A stretch of DNA of 64,000 nt, from positions 1,984,001 to 2,048,000 of the forward strand of contig CBDCVB010000002.1 of assembly GCA_965222895.1 (NCBI GenBank), read 5' to 3'. The position numbers were made by a program, and so were the translations under genes. Under the pieces are notes generated by a model, which was not told where the DNA came from, made no database searches, and saw only the letters and a list, made by a program, of their open reading frames with translations. Positions 24,013 to 31,261 of this stretch are shown here, one piece after another. This DNA is from Bin87 sp965222895. Lineage in GTDB: Bacteria > Chloroflexota > Dehalococcoidia > Lucifugimonadales > UBA3495. The stretch's first letter is position 1; each line of letters begins with the position of its first letter.

Positions 24013-24041
24013 TGACAATTCCCGACCTCGGTTGTATAGTT
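24013..24041 (+). promoter_or_regulatory. Strong sigma70-type promoter of the nitrite/sulfite reductase gene
   Basis: TTGACA (perfect, 24013-24018) and TATAGT (24036-24041) are separated by 17 bp. This is the best promoter match in the window. Transcription should start near 24048. Confidence 0.85.
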
Positions 24042-24048
24042 TTTGCAA

Positions 24049-24216
24049 ATGCAGAGTAATTGCAAATGTAACCTGACTTGCGCCTGTACGTGTCCCCCGA
24101 CAACGGGGGCAGGCCAAACCTGACCTGACGAAATATCAGGCCCGTAACCTGCGCCCACCGAGTTTGCCAACTGGCAGCGGTGGGCTTTTTTGCGCCCCGA
24201 CTCGCAGGAGGACATC
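24049..24216 (+). promoter_or_regulatory. Structured 5' leader with terminator, candidate riboswitch/attenuator
   Basis: The roughly 168-nt leader contains hairpin 24082-24114 (GCCTG and CCCCC arms over a 7-nt bulge pairing with GGGGG and CAGGC), hairpin 24124-24140 (CCTGA/TCAGG), then an intrinsic terminator at 24153-24191 just before the ribosome binding site. GGGGGCAGG (24105-24113) can also pair, with one mismatch, with CCTGCGCCC (24148-24156), which includes part of the terminator's 5' arm, so a mutually exclusive antiterminator is possible. It does not match the SAM, TPP, cobalamin or glycine riboswitch consensus as I recall them. Confidence 0.6.
24153..24191 (+). terminator. Intrinsic terminator within the reductase leader
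   Basis: GCCCACCG (24153-24160) pairs with CGGTGGGC (24178-24185), with an inner TGCCA/TGGCA stem, followed by six T residues. It lies 25 bp upstream of the TTG start and downstream of a strong promoter, so it can act as an attenuator rather than end an upstream gene. Confidence 0.85.
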
Positions 24217-26052
24217 TTGACCAGCGTACCTCACGTTCCCGACCTGAACAAAATTCATGAATCCAGTCTGGAGCTGGCGCAGGATTCGCCGGACATCATT
24301 CCGTTCATGGAAGAAGAAATCCAGCGCTTTGACTCCGAGGTAGACCGGTTCCGCGTCGGCGAGCTGGACAACACCGTTTTTACGCCCTTCCGGCTGCGGC
24401 AAGGTGTCTACGGCCAGCGCCAGGCCGATGTCCAGATGATACGCATTAAACTCCCCGGCGGAATTGCGTCGGCGGATATGCTTGACTGCCTGGCTGAAAT
24501 TACGGAGCAGTACGCCCCGCTGGACAAGGGACACATCACCACGCGGGAAAACATCCAGTTCCACCACATCCCGCTGGAGCAAACCTCCACGGTGCTGCGG
24601 ATGCTGGGCAAGGTTGGCTTATCTACACGCGAGGCGTGCGGCAACACCGTTCGCAACGTGGTGGGCGCCGCCACTGCCGGCGTGAGCCCGGAAGAAGTTT
24701 TCGACCCGACACCGTACCTGACTGCCTACGTGCGGTTTGGTGTGCGCCATCCCATCACCCAGAACTTCCCGCGCAAATTCAAGACCGCCTTCACGGGCAA
24801 CGACCAGCGGGACGAAGTGGCCGCTGCCATCCAGGACCTTACCTACGTTTCCCAGTACAAAGAAGTTGATGGGGTGCAGCGCAAAGGATTCCGGGTCTAC
24901 TGCGGCGGCGGCACCTCGATTATGCCGCGGCTGGCCCAACCCCTGTACGAATGGGTCTCCGAGGATGACTACCTGCGCGTGGCGCTGGCCATCTGGACGG
25001 TCTTCAACAACGCGGACATCCTGCGCAAGAACCGTATGATGGCGCGCCTGAAGGTTCTGATTGACAAGATTGGGCTGGACGAATTCCGGCAGCTGGTGGA
25101 CGCCGAGCTGGCCAACATCGGCCCCATCGACTGCCAGCCGCTCATGGTCGCCGAGGATATTCAGCGGGAAGACCCGCCCGCTCAGCCGGCGCCGACGAAT
25201 GGCGTCCCTGGCGCTCCCGAGTACCAGCGCTGGCTGGACACCAACGTGGTGGCGCAAAGGCAGGACGGTTACAACACGATTTACGTGAAAATCATCCGTG
25301 GCGATTTGACTGCTGCGCAGTTCGGCGGCCTTGCCGAAATCGTGCGGCGATACACGGGCGGAAAAATACGCACCACGCAGGAGCAGAATCTGGTGTTGCG
25401 CTGGGTTCCCAGCGGCCACCTGCCCGAGGTCTGGGCAGCCCTGCAAGCCCTGGAGCTGGGCGAAGCCGGCCACAGCCACATCAACAACATAGTGTCCTGC
25501 CCCGGCACGGACAGCTGCAAACTCGGCATCACGGCGTCGATGGGGCTGGCCCAGGCGCTGCGCACCGAGATGGAAAGCTGGAATGGCCTGAACGAAGACG
25601 CCGGCGTCAACGACATCCGCATCAAGATGAGCGGGTGCCCGAACGGGTGTGGCCTGCATCACATCGCCAACATCGGCTTTCACGGCGCCGCCGTGAAGGG
25701 CGTTGACGGCCAGCAGATCCCAGCCTACGAACTGTTCCTCGGCGGCAACTACGGAGACAGCCGGGTGGAAGACTCCCGCATCGGCACGCGGGTGCCCAGG
25801 GTCAAGGTTCCAGCCAAGCTCGTGCCCTCCGTCCTCAAAGAGATTGTTACCTACTACAAGGACAACCGCAGCAATGACGGCGAACGGTTCAACGATTTCC
25901 TTGATCGTGTCGGGCCCGAACCGCTGACCTCAGTCGCCGCGCGGGCCCAGGAAGTGGGCCACGAATCCGAAGGCGGTGGGGAGATGTACTTCGACTGGGA
26001 GCGCACCAACCAGTACGTGCTGGAACGCGGTGAAGGCGAGTGCGCGGTATAG
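24217..26052 (+). CDS. Ferredoxin-type nitrite/sulfite reductase (siroheme, 4Fe-4S)
   Basis: The 611-residue protein has the duplicated ferrodoxin-like/siroheme architecture of assimilatory nitrite and sulfite reductases. Cluster and siroheme ligands are Cys428-x5-Cys434 (CPGTDSC) and Cys474-x3-Cys478 (GCPNGCG). N-terminal half motifs include KGHITTRENIQFHHI and EACGNTVRNVVGA. Nitrite or sulfite preference cannot be decided from sequence alone. The start is TTG at 24217 with AGGAGG 4-9 bp upstream, downstream of the leader terminator. hemD follows after 18 bp, fitting supply of the siroheme precursor. Confidence 0.93.
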   Translation: MTSVPHVPDLNKIHESSLELAQDSPDIIPFMEEEIQRFDSEVDRFRVGELDNTVFTPFRLRQGVYGQRQADVQMIRIKLPGGIASADMLDCLAEITEQYAPLDKGHITTRENIQFHHIPLEQTSTVLRMLGKVGLSTREACGNTVRNVVGAATAGVSPEEVFDPTPYLTAYVRFGVRHPITQNFPRKFKTAFTGNDQRDEVAAAIQDLTYVSQYKEVDGVQRKGFRVYCGGGTSIMPRLAQPLYEWVSEDDYLRVALAIWTVFNNADILRKNRMMARLKVLIDKIGLDEFRQLVDAELANIGPIDCQPLMVAEDIQREDPPAQPAPTNGVPGAPEYQRWLDTNVVAQRQDGYNTIYVKIIRGDLTAAQFGGLAEIVRRYTGGKIRTTQEQNLVLRWVPSGHLPEVWAALQALELGEAGHSHINNIVSCPGTDSCKLGITASMGLAQALRTEMESWNGLNEDAGVNDIRIKMSGCPNGCGLHHIANIGFHGAAVKGVDGQQIPAYELFLGGNYGDSRVEDSRIGTRVPRVKVPAKLVPSVLKEIVTYYKDNRSNDGERFNDFLDRVGPEPLTSVAARAQEVGHESEGGGEMYFDWERTNQYVLERGEGECAV

Positions 26053-26070
26053 CGCCGCTCAACTAACCCA

Positions 26071-26895
26071 ATGGCCGAAACATCGCTAAACGGACGAGTG
26101 CTGGCCTTCGTCGAGGCGCGGATGCCCGACGAAATGGCCGGCCTCATCCGGCGGCACGGCGGAGTGCCCTACGGCGCCGCCGTCCTCCAGGAACATTACC
26201 TGGATGACAGCCCAGAGGTACAGCAGGCCATCACCGACGTCTGCGATGGCAACGTCGATGTGGCGATATTCCTGACCGGCGTGGGAACCCAGGCGATGCT
26301 GGAAATCGCCAATACCATGGGCGTTCAGGACCAGTTCGTGTCGGCGTTAGCCGGCGTGTCCGTCGTGGCGCGCAGCCCCAAGCCGGCCCGCGTCCTGCGC
26401 CGCCACAAAATTCGCATCGACATCATGCCGCCGGAGCCGTTTACATCTGCCGACCTCACCGCGGCGATGTCAGGTTTACCGCTAGGTCAGCGGGAGGTCA
26501 TCGTGCAGCGTTACGGCGGCCCCGACTCCGAGCTGCCCTCGTACCTGCGGCAGCAGGGCGCCAACTACCGAGAATTGACCCTGTACAACTGGGGACTGCC
26601 GGCTGACAACGGGCCCGTGCTGGGTCTGATTGACAAGATGGAGCAGGGCGAGGTGGACGCGTTGGCCTTCACCAGCCGGCCCCAGGTGCCGAACCTGCTC
26701 GCCATCGCCGCGAGCGCGGGCCGGGAGAATTCGTTGCGAGCCTGCCTGGAGGGCAGCGTGGCCGTTGCTTCAGTGGGGCCGGTTTGCACGCGCAAATTAC
26801 AGGAATCCGGCATCACGGTGGACATCGAACCCGCACACCCGCACATGGGCAATCTGGTGCTGGCGGTCGCCGATTATTTCAGCGACCGCAGCTAG
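26071..26895 (+). CDS. hemD: Uroporphyrinogen-III synthase
   Basis: The 274-residue HemD-type protein closes hydroxymethylbilane to uroporphyrinogen III, precursor of siroheme and heme. The two-domain HEM4 layout is visible: an N-terminal domain starting GRVLAFVEARMPDEMAGLIRRHGG, a TGVG loop (FLTGVGTQAM), and a C-terminal domain with DALAFTSRPQVPNL, SVGPVCTRKLQESG and PAHPHMGNLV. It is slightly longer than E. coli HemD. Cotranscription with the reductase suggests a siroheme role. Its last 4 bp overlap the end of the convergent cupin gene. Confidence 0.9.
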   Translation: MAETSLNGRVLAFVEARMPDEMAGLIRRHGGVPYGAAVLQEHYLDDSPEVQQAITDVCDGNVDVAIFLTGVGTQAMLEIANTMGVQDQFVSALAGVSVVARSPKPARVLRRHKIRIDIMPPEPFTSADLTAAMSGLPLGQREVIVQRYGGPDSELPSYLRQQGANYRELTLYNWGLPADNGPVLGLIDKMEQGEVDALAFTSRPQVPNLLAIAASAGRENSLRACLEGSVAVASVGPVCTRKLQESGITVDIEPAHPHMGNLVLAVADYFSDRS

Positions 26896-27224
26896 TATTT
26901 GAACTCTTCGCGCACCGGGCTGAAAACGTCCAGCGCCACCGCGCGGGTTTCCTGCCCCTGGGCGTAGTGCTCAACGCCCCCTGGGATGATGTACATATCG
27001 CCGGGCTGAAGCACTTTCACCTCACCGCCGATGCCCATTTCCAGCGCGCCGGAAACGATGATGCCGCCCTGTTCGTGGGGGTGGGTGTGCAGCGGCACCA
27101 GCGCGCCAGCCTCAACTTCCACCAGCGAAAACAGCATCTGTTCGCCCCAGAAAGTGCGGGTTTGGGCGCCGGGCGCCAATTCCTTGTACCCCCGGCTCTC
27201 TGCATCCAAAAAGTAATCGCTCAT
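26892..27224 (-). CDS. Small cupin-domain protein
   Basis: From ATG 27224 (GGGAGG 10 bp upstream) the protein has 110 residues and is one cupin barrel. Metal-binding residues are visible in PLHTHPHEQGGIIVSG (His, His, Glu pattern) and the second motif PGDMYIIPGGVEHYAQG. Such one-domain cupins may be binding proteins, dioxygenases or isomerases; the substrate is unknown. The stop overlaps hemD on the other strand by 4 bp. Confidence 0.88.
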   Translation of the reverse strand: MSDYFLDAESRGYKELAPGAQTRTFWGEQMLFSLVEVEAGALVPLHTHPHEQGGIIVSGALEMGIGGEVKVLQPGDMYIIPGGVEHYAQGQETRAVALDVFSPVREEFKY

Positions 27225-27283
27225 CCGACGGTTGCCTCCCAATCAGGTATGGCGATTAGTCTAACACCCTGATACCTGGCCGG

Positions 27284-28147
27284 TTACGCCTTACCGAAGC
27301 CAAGCCCCTTTTCCTTCAGGCTGACGAAGTTGCCGCTACCGCCGATGACCAGATGATCAAGCACGTCAATGTCCATCAACTTGCCGGCGGCTACCAGGTC
27401 GCGGGTTACGGACACATCCTCAGGGCTGGGCGTCGGGTCTCCGGATGGGTGGTTGTGGGCGACAATGATTGACGGCGCATTTTCCCGCACCGCCGGGCGC
27501 AGCACCTCGGCGGGTCGCACGGCGCTGCTGTTGACCGTGCCCACGTAGATTGTCCGCTTCCGTAATACATGATTGCGAGTATTGAGCAGCAGCACTATCA
27601 GGTGTTCCTGGTCCAGCATTTCCAGGTCGGGAGCAATCAGTTTCGCGGCATCCCGAGCGCAGGAGATTTGCGGCCGCTCAACGGGAGGCAACGCAGCCAC
27701 GCGACGCCCCAGTTCCAGCGCGGCGATTACCTGGCACGCTTTGGCATCGCTCAATCCCCGTTGCCGGCTCAACTCGCCATACTCGGCTCGCGCCAAGCCA
27801 TCCAGGCCGCCAAATTCCGCAATGATGCGCGTTGCCATGCTCAGCACGTTCTCGCCGGTCATGCCGGTGCGCAACAGGATGGCCAGCAACTCGGACTGGT
27901 TCAATGCCTGCGGCCCGAACTCCCGCAGTCGTTCCCGAGGGCGCTGGCTGTGGTGCAGTTCACGGATGGTTGGCTCGTCAGGTGGCGCCGGTGGCGTGGG
28001 ATGCTCAGGTTCAGGACACACGTGGCTGTCGGGTAAACTGCTGGCCTCTGCCGGTGCGAACACATCGCCGGCCGCCAGGCGTGCCAGTTCATCCTCGAAC
28101 GCCTTTCGTGCGTTGCCCGCTGCGTTCAGATTGGCAACCACCATCAT
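27284..28147 (-). CDS. radC: RadC/UPF0758 JAMM-domain protein
   Basis: The 287-residue protein has the RadC layout: an N-terminal helix-hairpin-helix region (RPRERLREFGPQALNQSELLAILLRTG) and a C-terminal JAB domain with HNHPSGDPTPSPED. An N-terminal extension of about 65 residues rich in Ala, Glu and Pro precedes the family core. Despite the name, a DNA-repair role is not established for this family. The ATG pair at 28147/28144 is preferred to a TTG at 28165, which lies inside a long hairpin. Confidence 0.92.
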   Translation of the reverse strand: MMVVANLNAAGNARKAFEDELARLAAGDVFAPAEASSLPDSHVCPEPEHPTPPAPPDEPTIRELHHSQRPRERLREFGPQALNQSELLAILLRTGMTGENVLSMATRIIAEFGGLDGLARAEYGELSRQRGLSDAKACQVIAALELGRRVAALPPVERPQISCARDAAKLIAPDLEMLDQEHLIVLLLNTRNHVLRKRTIYVGTVNSSAVRPAEVLRPAVRENAPSIIVAHNHPSGDPTPSPEDVSVTRDLVAAGKLMDIDVLDHLVIGGSGNFVSLKEKGLGFGKA

Positions 28148-28161
28148 CCCCCCCGTAAAAT

Positions 28162-28200
28162 GCAATCGCCGACCAGTCTAAAACGACGGTCGGCGATTGC
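28162..28200 (-). terminator. Long hairpin terminator after the TPP enzyme gene
   Basis: A perfect 13-bp stem (GCAATCGCCGACC and its complement) closes a 13-nt loop. On the minus strand it is followed by ATTTTA. It lies 50 bp after the TPP enzyme stop and just before the radC start. Confidence 0.7.
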
Positions 28201-28250
28201 GCTACGGGGAAGTGTCACTGGGCGGCGGCAATCCCACAGGTTCCGGCGTT

Positions 28251-29897
28251 CTAGTCAAAGCGGAACTTGGAGAACGTTGCTTCCTCTTTGGTAATGAACT
28301 CCAGCAGGGCCGGCCGGCCGTCGGCGTTGGCTGCCATGGCCCGCTGCATGGCGGGTTTTATTTCTTCCGGCGTGTGAATCTGCTCCGCGTAGGCGCCCAA
28401 CGCCAGCGCGACTTGGTAGAAATCCCCGCTCAACTCCTTGATGTTGTAGCGTTCGACGGCGGTGGGAATCCGGCTGTCAGGATAAATCGCCATCGTCGAG
28501 TTGTTCATCACCACGGTTGTGATGGGGATACCGGCTCGAACGGCGGTCTCCACGTCGAGGCCGACCATGCCGAACGCGGCGTCTCCCATGAAGTTGATTA
28601 CCATTTTCTCCGGGGCCGCCATCTTGGCGCCCATGGCCAGACCCAGGCTGTAACCCAACTGGGTGGACTTGCCCCATCCGATAAAGCTGCGCGGCGCTCT
28701 GGCTTCCCAAAACGGCGACACCTGCTCACGCGGGCTGCCCGACTCGTGGGTAACGATGGTGTTATCCAGGTCTACGGTGTGCATAATGTCCCACACCACC
28801 CGGTACGGGTTGAGGGGCACTTCGTTGCTGGTGAGTCGGGGCAGCCATTCGGCCATCCATGCCTCACGGGCGGCGCTGATGTCGTCGGCCAATTCCTGAT
28901 TGGCGGCGCGCGGCTGTACGCCCTGAGCCTTCAACGCATCGATGAACTGACGCAGCGCCAGTTTAGCATCCCCCAGGATGGGGTATTGAGAGCGGTAGTC
29001 TTTGTTGATGTCATCCTCCCCGTTGGTGAGGTGGATGAGCGTTTTGCCGGCGGGGATAGGCACCGTGAAACTGCTCTTGGTGAAGCTGGCACCGACGCCA
29101 AACACTACGTCGGCGTTGTTCAGGAACCGGTGCACCTGCCCGGTCTGACTGGAGCCGCCGATGCCCAGGGACAAGGGGTGGTTCTCCGGGAACGCGCTCT
29201 TTCCTTCCAGCGTGGTCATCACCGGAATCTGCAAGTATTCCGCCAGCTCCATCAGTTCGTCGGTCGCTTCGGCGTACATCACGCCCTGGCCGGCCATAAT
29301 TACCGGACGCTGGGCCGACATCAACCCGCGCACTGCGCTGGCGATGGCGTCCGGGTCGGCGGCGGTTCGCATGGGCGCCGGGGGAATGTAGTCAAATTCT
29401 TCTTCACTAATTTCATCGGACGCCAGGTCCTGGGGGATTTCCAGCAACACCGGGCCCGGTTTGCCGGAGCGTAACTTGGTGAACGCCTGGCGCATCAGTT
29501 CCGGCACTCGACTGGCGTAGTTGATGTGGGCGCCCCACTTGGTAATCGACTCGTAGGCGCGCACCGGATGGAAGTTCGGTTCCACGCCAATCCGGTTGCG
29601 CGCCACACCGGCGGGCAGGAAGAGAATTGGCACGGAGTCTGCGTAGGCTTGAGCCACACCGCCGAAAGCGTTTTCGGCGCCCGGGCCGTTTTGCGCCAGG
29701 AATATACCCGTCTTCTTGCCGTTGTTGACGCGTGTAAATCCGTCGGCCATGTGCACACCGGTCCGCTCCTGCCGGCAAACCACCGGCCGGATGCCGGCGA
29801 TGGCGGCAGCCTCAATCAGTGGGTTGGAGGGCATCACGGCGATCCACTCCACACCCTCCATTTTCAGCACATTGGCAATTGCTGTAACTCCGTCCAC
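28251..29897 (-). CDS. Thiamine pyrophosphate-dependent enzyme (acetolactate synthase-like)
   Basis: The 548-residue protein has the three-domain layout of the acetolactate synthase/benzoylformate decarboxylase/oxalyl-CoA decarboxylase superfamily. The catalytic Glu44 is in VCRQERTGVHMADGF; the middle domain has RPVIMAGQGVMYAEA; the TPP-Mg motif is GDAAFGMVGLDVETA followed by TTVVMNN. The reaction cannot be fixed. It is not paired with an ilvN regulatory subunit, so classical acetolactate synthase is less likely. The neighbouring hydrolase gene lies 83 bp upstream on the same strand. Confidence 0.9.
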   Translation of the reverse strand: MDGVTAIANVLKMEGVEWIAVMPSNPLIEAAAIAGIRPVVCRQERTGVHMADGFTRVNNGKKTGIFLAQNGPGAENAFGGVAQAYADSVPILFLPAGVARNRIGVEPNFHPVRAYESITKWGAHINYASRVPELMRQAFTKLRSGKPGPVLLEIPQDLASDEISEEEFDYIPPAPMRTAADPDAIASAVRGLMSAQRPVIMAGQGVMYAEATDELMELAEYLQIPVMTTLEGKSAFPENHPLSLGIGGSSQTGQVHRFLNNADVVFGVGASFTKSSFTVPIPAGKTLIHLTNGEDDINKDYRSQYPILGDAKLALRQFIDALKAQGVQPRAANQELADDISAAREAWMAEWLPRLTSNEVPLNPYRVVWDIMHTVDLDNTIVTHESGSPREQVSPFWEARAPRSFIGWGKSTQLGYSLGLAMGAKMAAPEKMVINFMGDAAFGMVGLDVETAVRAGIPITTVVMNNSTMAIYPDSRIPTAVERYNIKELSGDFYQVALALGAYAEQIHTPEEIKPAMQRAMAANADGRPALLEFITKEEATFSKFRFD

Positions 29898-29921
29898 GAT
29901 ATATGTCCTCCAATCGACGTT

Positions 29922-29973
29922 GGTAAAGTTTGTTGTCTTGGTAAGCGTTGCTGTCTTTTTAAATGTTGTCGCT
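29922..29973. repeat. Degenerate 18-bp tandem repeats upstream of the TPP enzyme gene
   Basis: Two 18-bp units (29922-29939 and 29940-29957, GGTAA...GTTGYTGTCTT) and a weaker third (to 29973) fill most of the gap between hydrolase stop and TPP enzyme start. Confidence 0.65.
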
Positions 29974-29980
29974 GGTGTAT

Positions 29981-30694
29981 TTATGCAATCTCGGCGAGAA
30001 ACGCGTCGATTGCCGCATTCACTTCGTCCGATTTTTCCACCATCGGGAAGTGTCCGGCATCTTTCATTTTAATTAACCGCGAACCGGGAACTGAGCGTTG
30101 GATTTCCGTTTCGTACTCGCCGGTGGCCAGCGGGTCGTCCACGCCCTGAATCAGCAGCAGCGGCGTTTTTAGAGCGTGAATCCGGTCGCGCACGTCAAAG
30201 CGGTCGATGACAACCAGGTCACGGTACTGCGCCAACGGCCCGACTTCACGGTGCCGCTGCAGCAGCTGGGCGCGGAGATTGGGCTCGATGAAATGCATTA
30301 TGCCGTCCATCATGCCCAGCCATTTTTCGTGAACCACGGAGTCGGCGGCGGCATCCAGCCGGAACTGCAAATCTTCAGGCCGCCTCTGCTTGGGCCGCAT
30401 CGCAATTGTCATCAGCGCCAGCCCTTTCACCTCATCCGGGTAGTCCAGCGCGTATTGCAACGCCACGCACGCGCCGAGAGTGAAACCGCTGAGCACCAAA
30501 TTTTTGGTCATCCCCTGACCGTGCAACCAACCCCGCAGCCAGTCGGTGTACCGTTCCACGCTGCTGCATGGTGTGCCATGAGGGTGGCCCGGCAGGTTGG
30601 GCGCCAGGCTGCCCGGGTAATGGGACAACTGATTGACGTAAGAATCCGCGCAGCCGCCGGCGCCCGGCCCATGCAAAAATACCAATTGGTTCAT
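29981..30694 (-). CDS. Alpha/beta hydrolase with threonine at the nucleophile position
   Basis: The 237-residue protein has the alpha/beta hydrolase core: LVFLHGPGAGGCADSY (oxyanion region), NLPGHPHG, the Asp in LLIQGVDDPLA and the His in MKDAGHFPMVEK. The elbow reads SGFTLGACVAL, placing Thr72 where GxSxG enzymes have serine. The DNA codon is ACT. Thr nucleophiles in this fold are rare, so activity is uncertain. It reads toward the TPP enzyme gene and may be cotranscribed with it. Confidence 0.87.
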   Translation of the reverse strand: MNQLVFLHGPGAGGCADSYVNQLSHYPGSLAPNLPGHPHGTPCSSVERYTDWLRGWLHGQGMTKNLVLSGFTLGACVALQYALDYPDEVKGLALMTIAMRPKQRRPEDLQFRLDAAADSVVHEKWLGMMDGIMHFIEPNLRAQLLQRHREVGPLAQYRDLVVIDRFDVRDRIHALKTPLLLIQGVDDPLATGEYETEIQRSVPGSRLIKMKDAGHFPMVEKSDEVNAAIDAFLAEIA

Positions 30695-30823
30695 AAAGTC
30701 GTTACTCGCATCGCCGCCCCCAGCGCGGGGAGCCGCCCAACGTTCCGGTTGAGAGGGGTGAAGCAGGGTGGGTTGCCGGCATTCTAGGGGCAGCCAACCG
30801 CCCGGTCAAGGAGAACCCGTGTC

Positions 30824-31261
30824 TCAGCTACCAGACCAGCCGGTCACCCGTTCCGGCGTAATCTTAATCACCGGATTGCCAGTTAGTTCCATCCGCCTAT
30901 ACTGCGGATATTTCTCTCGCAGCGACGCGATGGCGCTCTCAGACTCGTCGGTCCCCTCAATCAACTCCGCTCTTCCAGTCACCAGCAAATACCAGAGTTG
31001 AGCCCAGTCATCGTCATAATGGTCCAGCACCAGCGACACCTGGGGATTGGCGAGGATGTTGCGCACCCGACGCAAGCCGGTCAGCGCGGCGCGCTTCGGT
31101 TTGGCGTCCAACACGGAGTATATGCAGCCACCGTCATACACGAAGCAAACCGGAATCACGTGCGGTCTCCCGGCGGAATCGGCCGTCGCCATCCGTGCGA
31201 TGGGTGTGCCGGCCAACCGGCTGATTTGCTCAACAGAAAACTTAACCACGGCTCCCCTCAA
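30824..31261 (-). CDS. PPOX-class oxidoreductase, possibly F420-dependent
   Basis: The 145-residue protein is a split-barrel of the pyridoxamine-phosphate oxidase superfamily, resembling the Rv0121-type group (TIGR03668, from memory). Visible motifs are ARMATADSAGRPHVIPVCF, LDAKPKRAALTGLRRVRN, and VSLVLDHYDDDWAQLWYLLV. These bind FMN or F420; the substrate is unknown. The apparent TTG start overlaps the end of nnrDE by 4 bp (TTGA), which implies coupling. A GTG at 31249 preceded by GGGGA is an alternative start. Confidence 0.85.
   Translation of the reverse strand: MRGAVVKFSVEQISRLAGTPIARMATADSAGRPHVIPVCFVYDGGCIYSVLDAKPKRAALTGLRRVRNILANPQVSLVLDHYDDDWAQLWYLLVTGRAELIEGTDESESAIASLREKYPQYRRMELTGNPVIKITPERVTGWSGS

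Noticed and set aside
24049..24216. Known SAM, TPP or cobalamin riboswitch before the reductase gene
   Set aside because: The conserved cores of those classes as I recall them are not found; only generic hairpins and a terminator are present.
28197..29474. 425-codon open frame antisense to the TPP enzyme
   Set aside because: No conserved motifs; composition is that of an antisense shadow.
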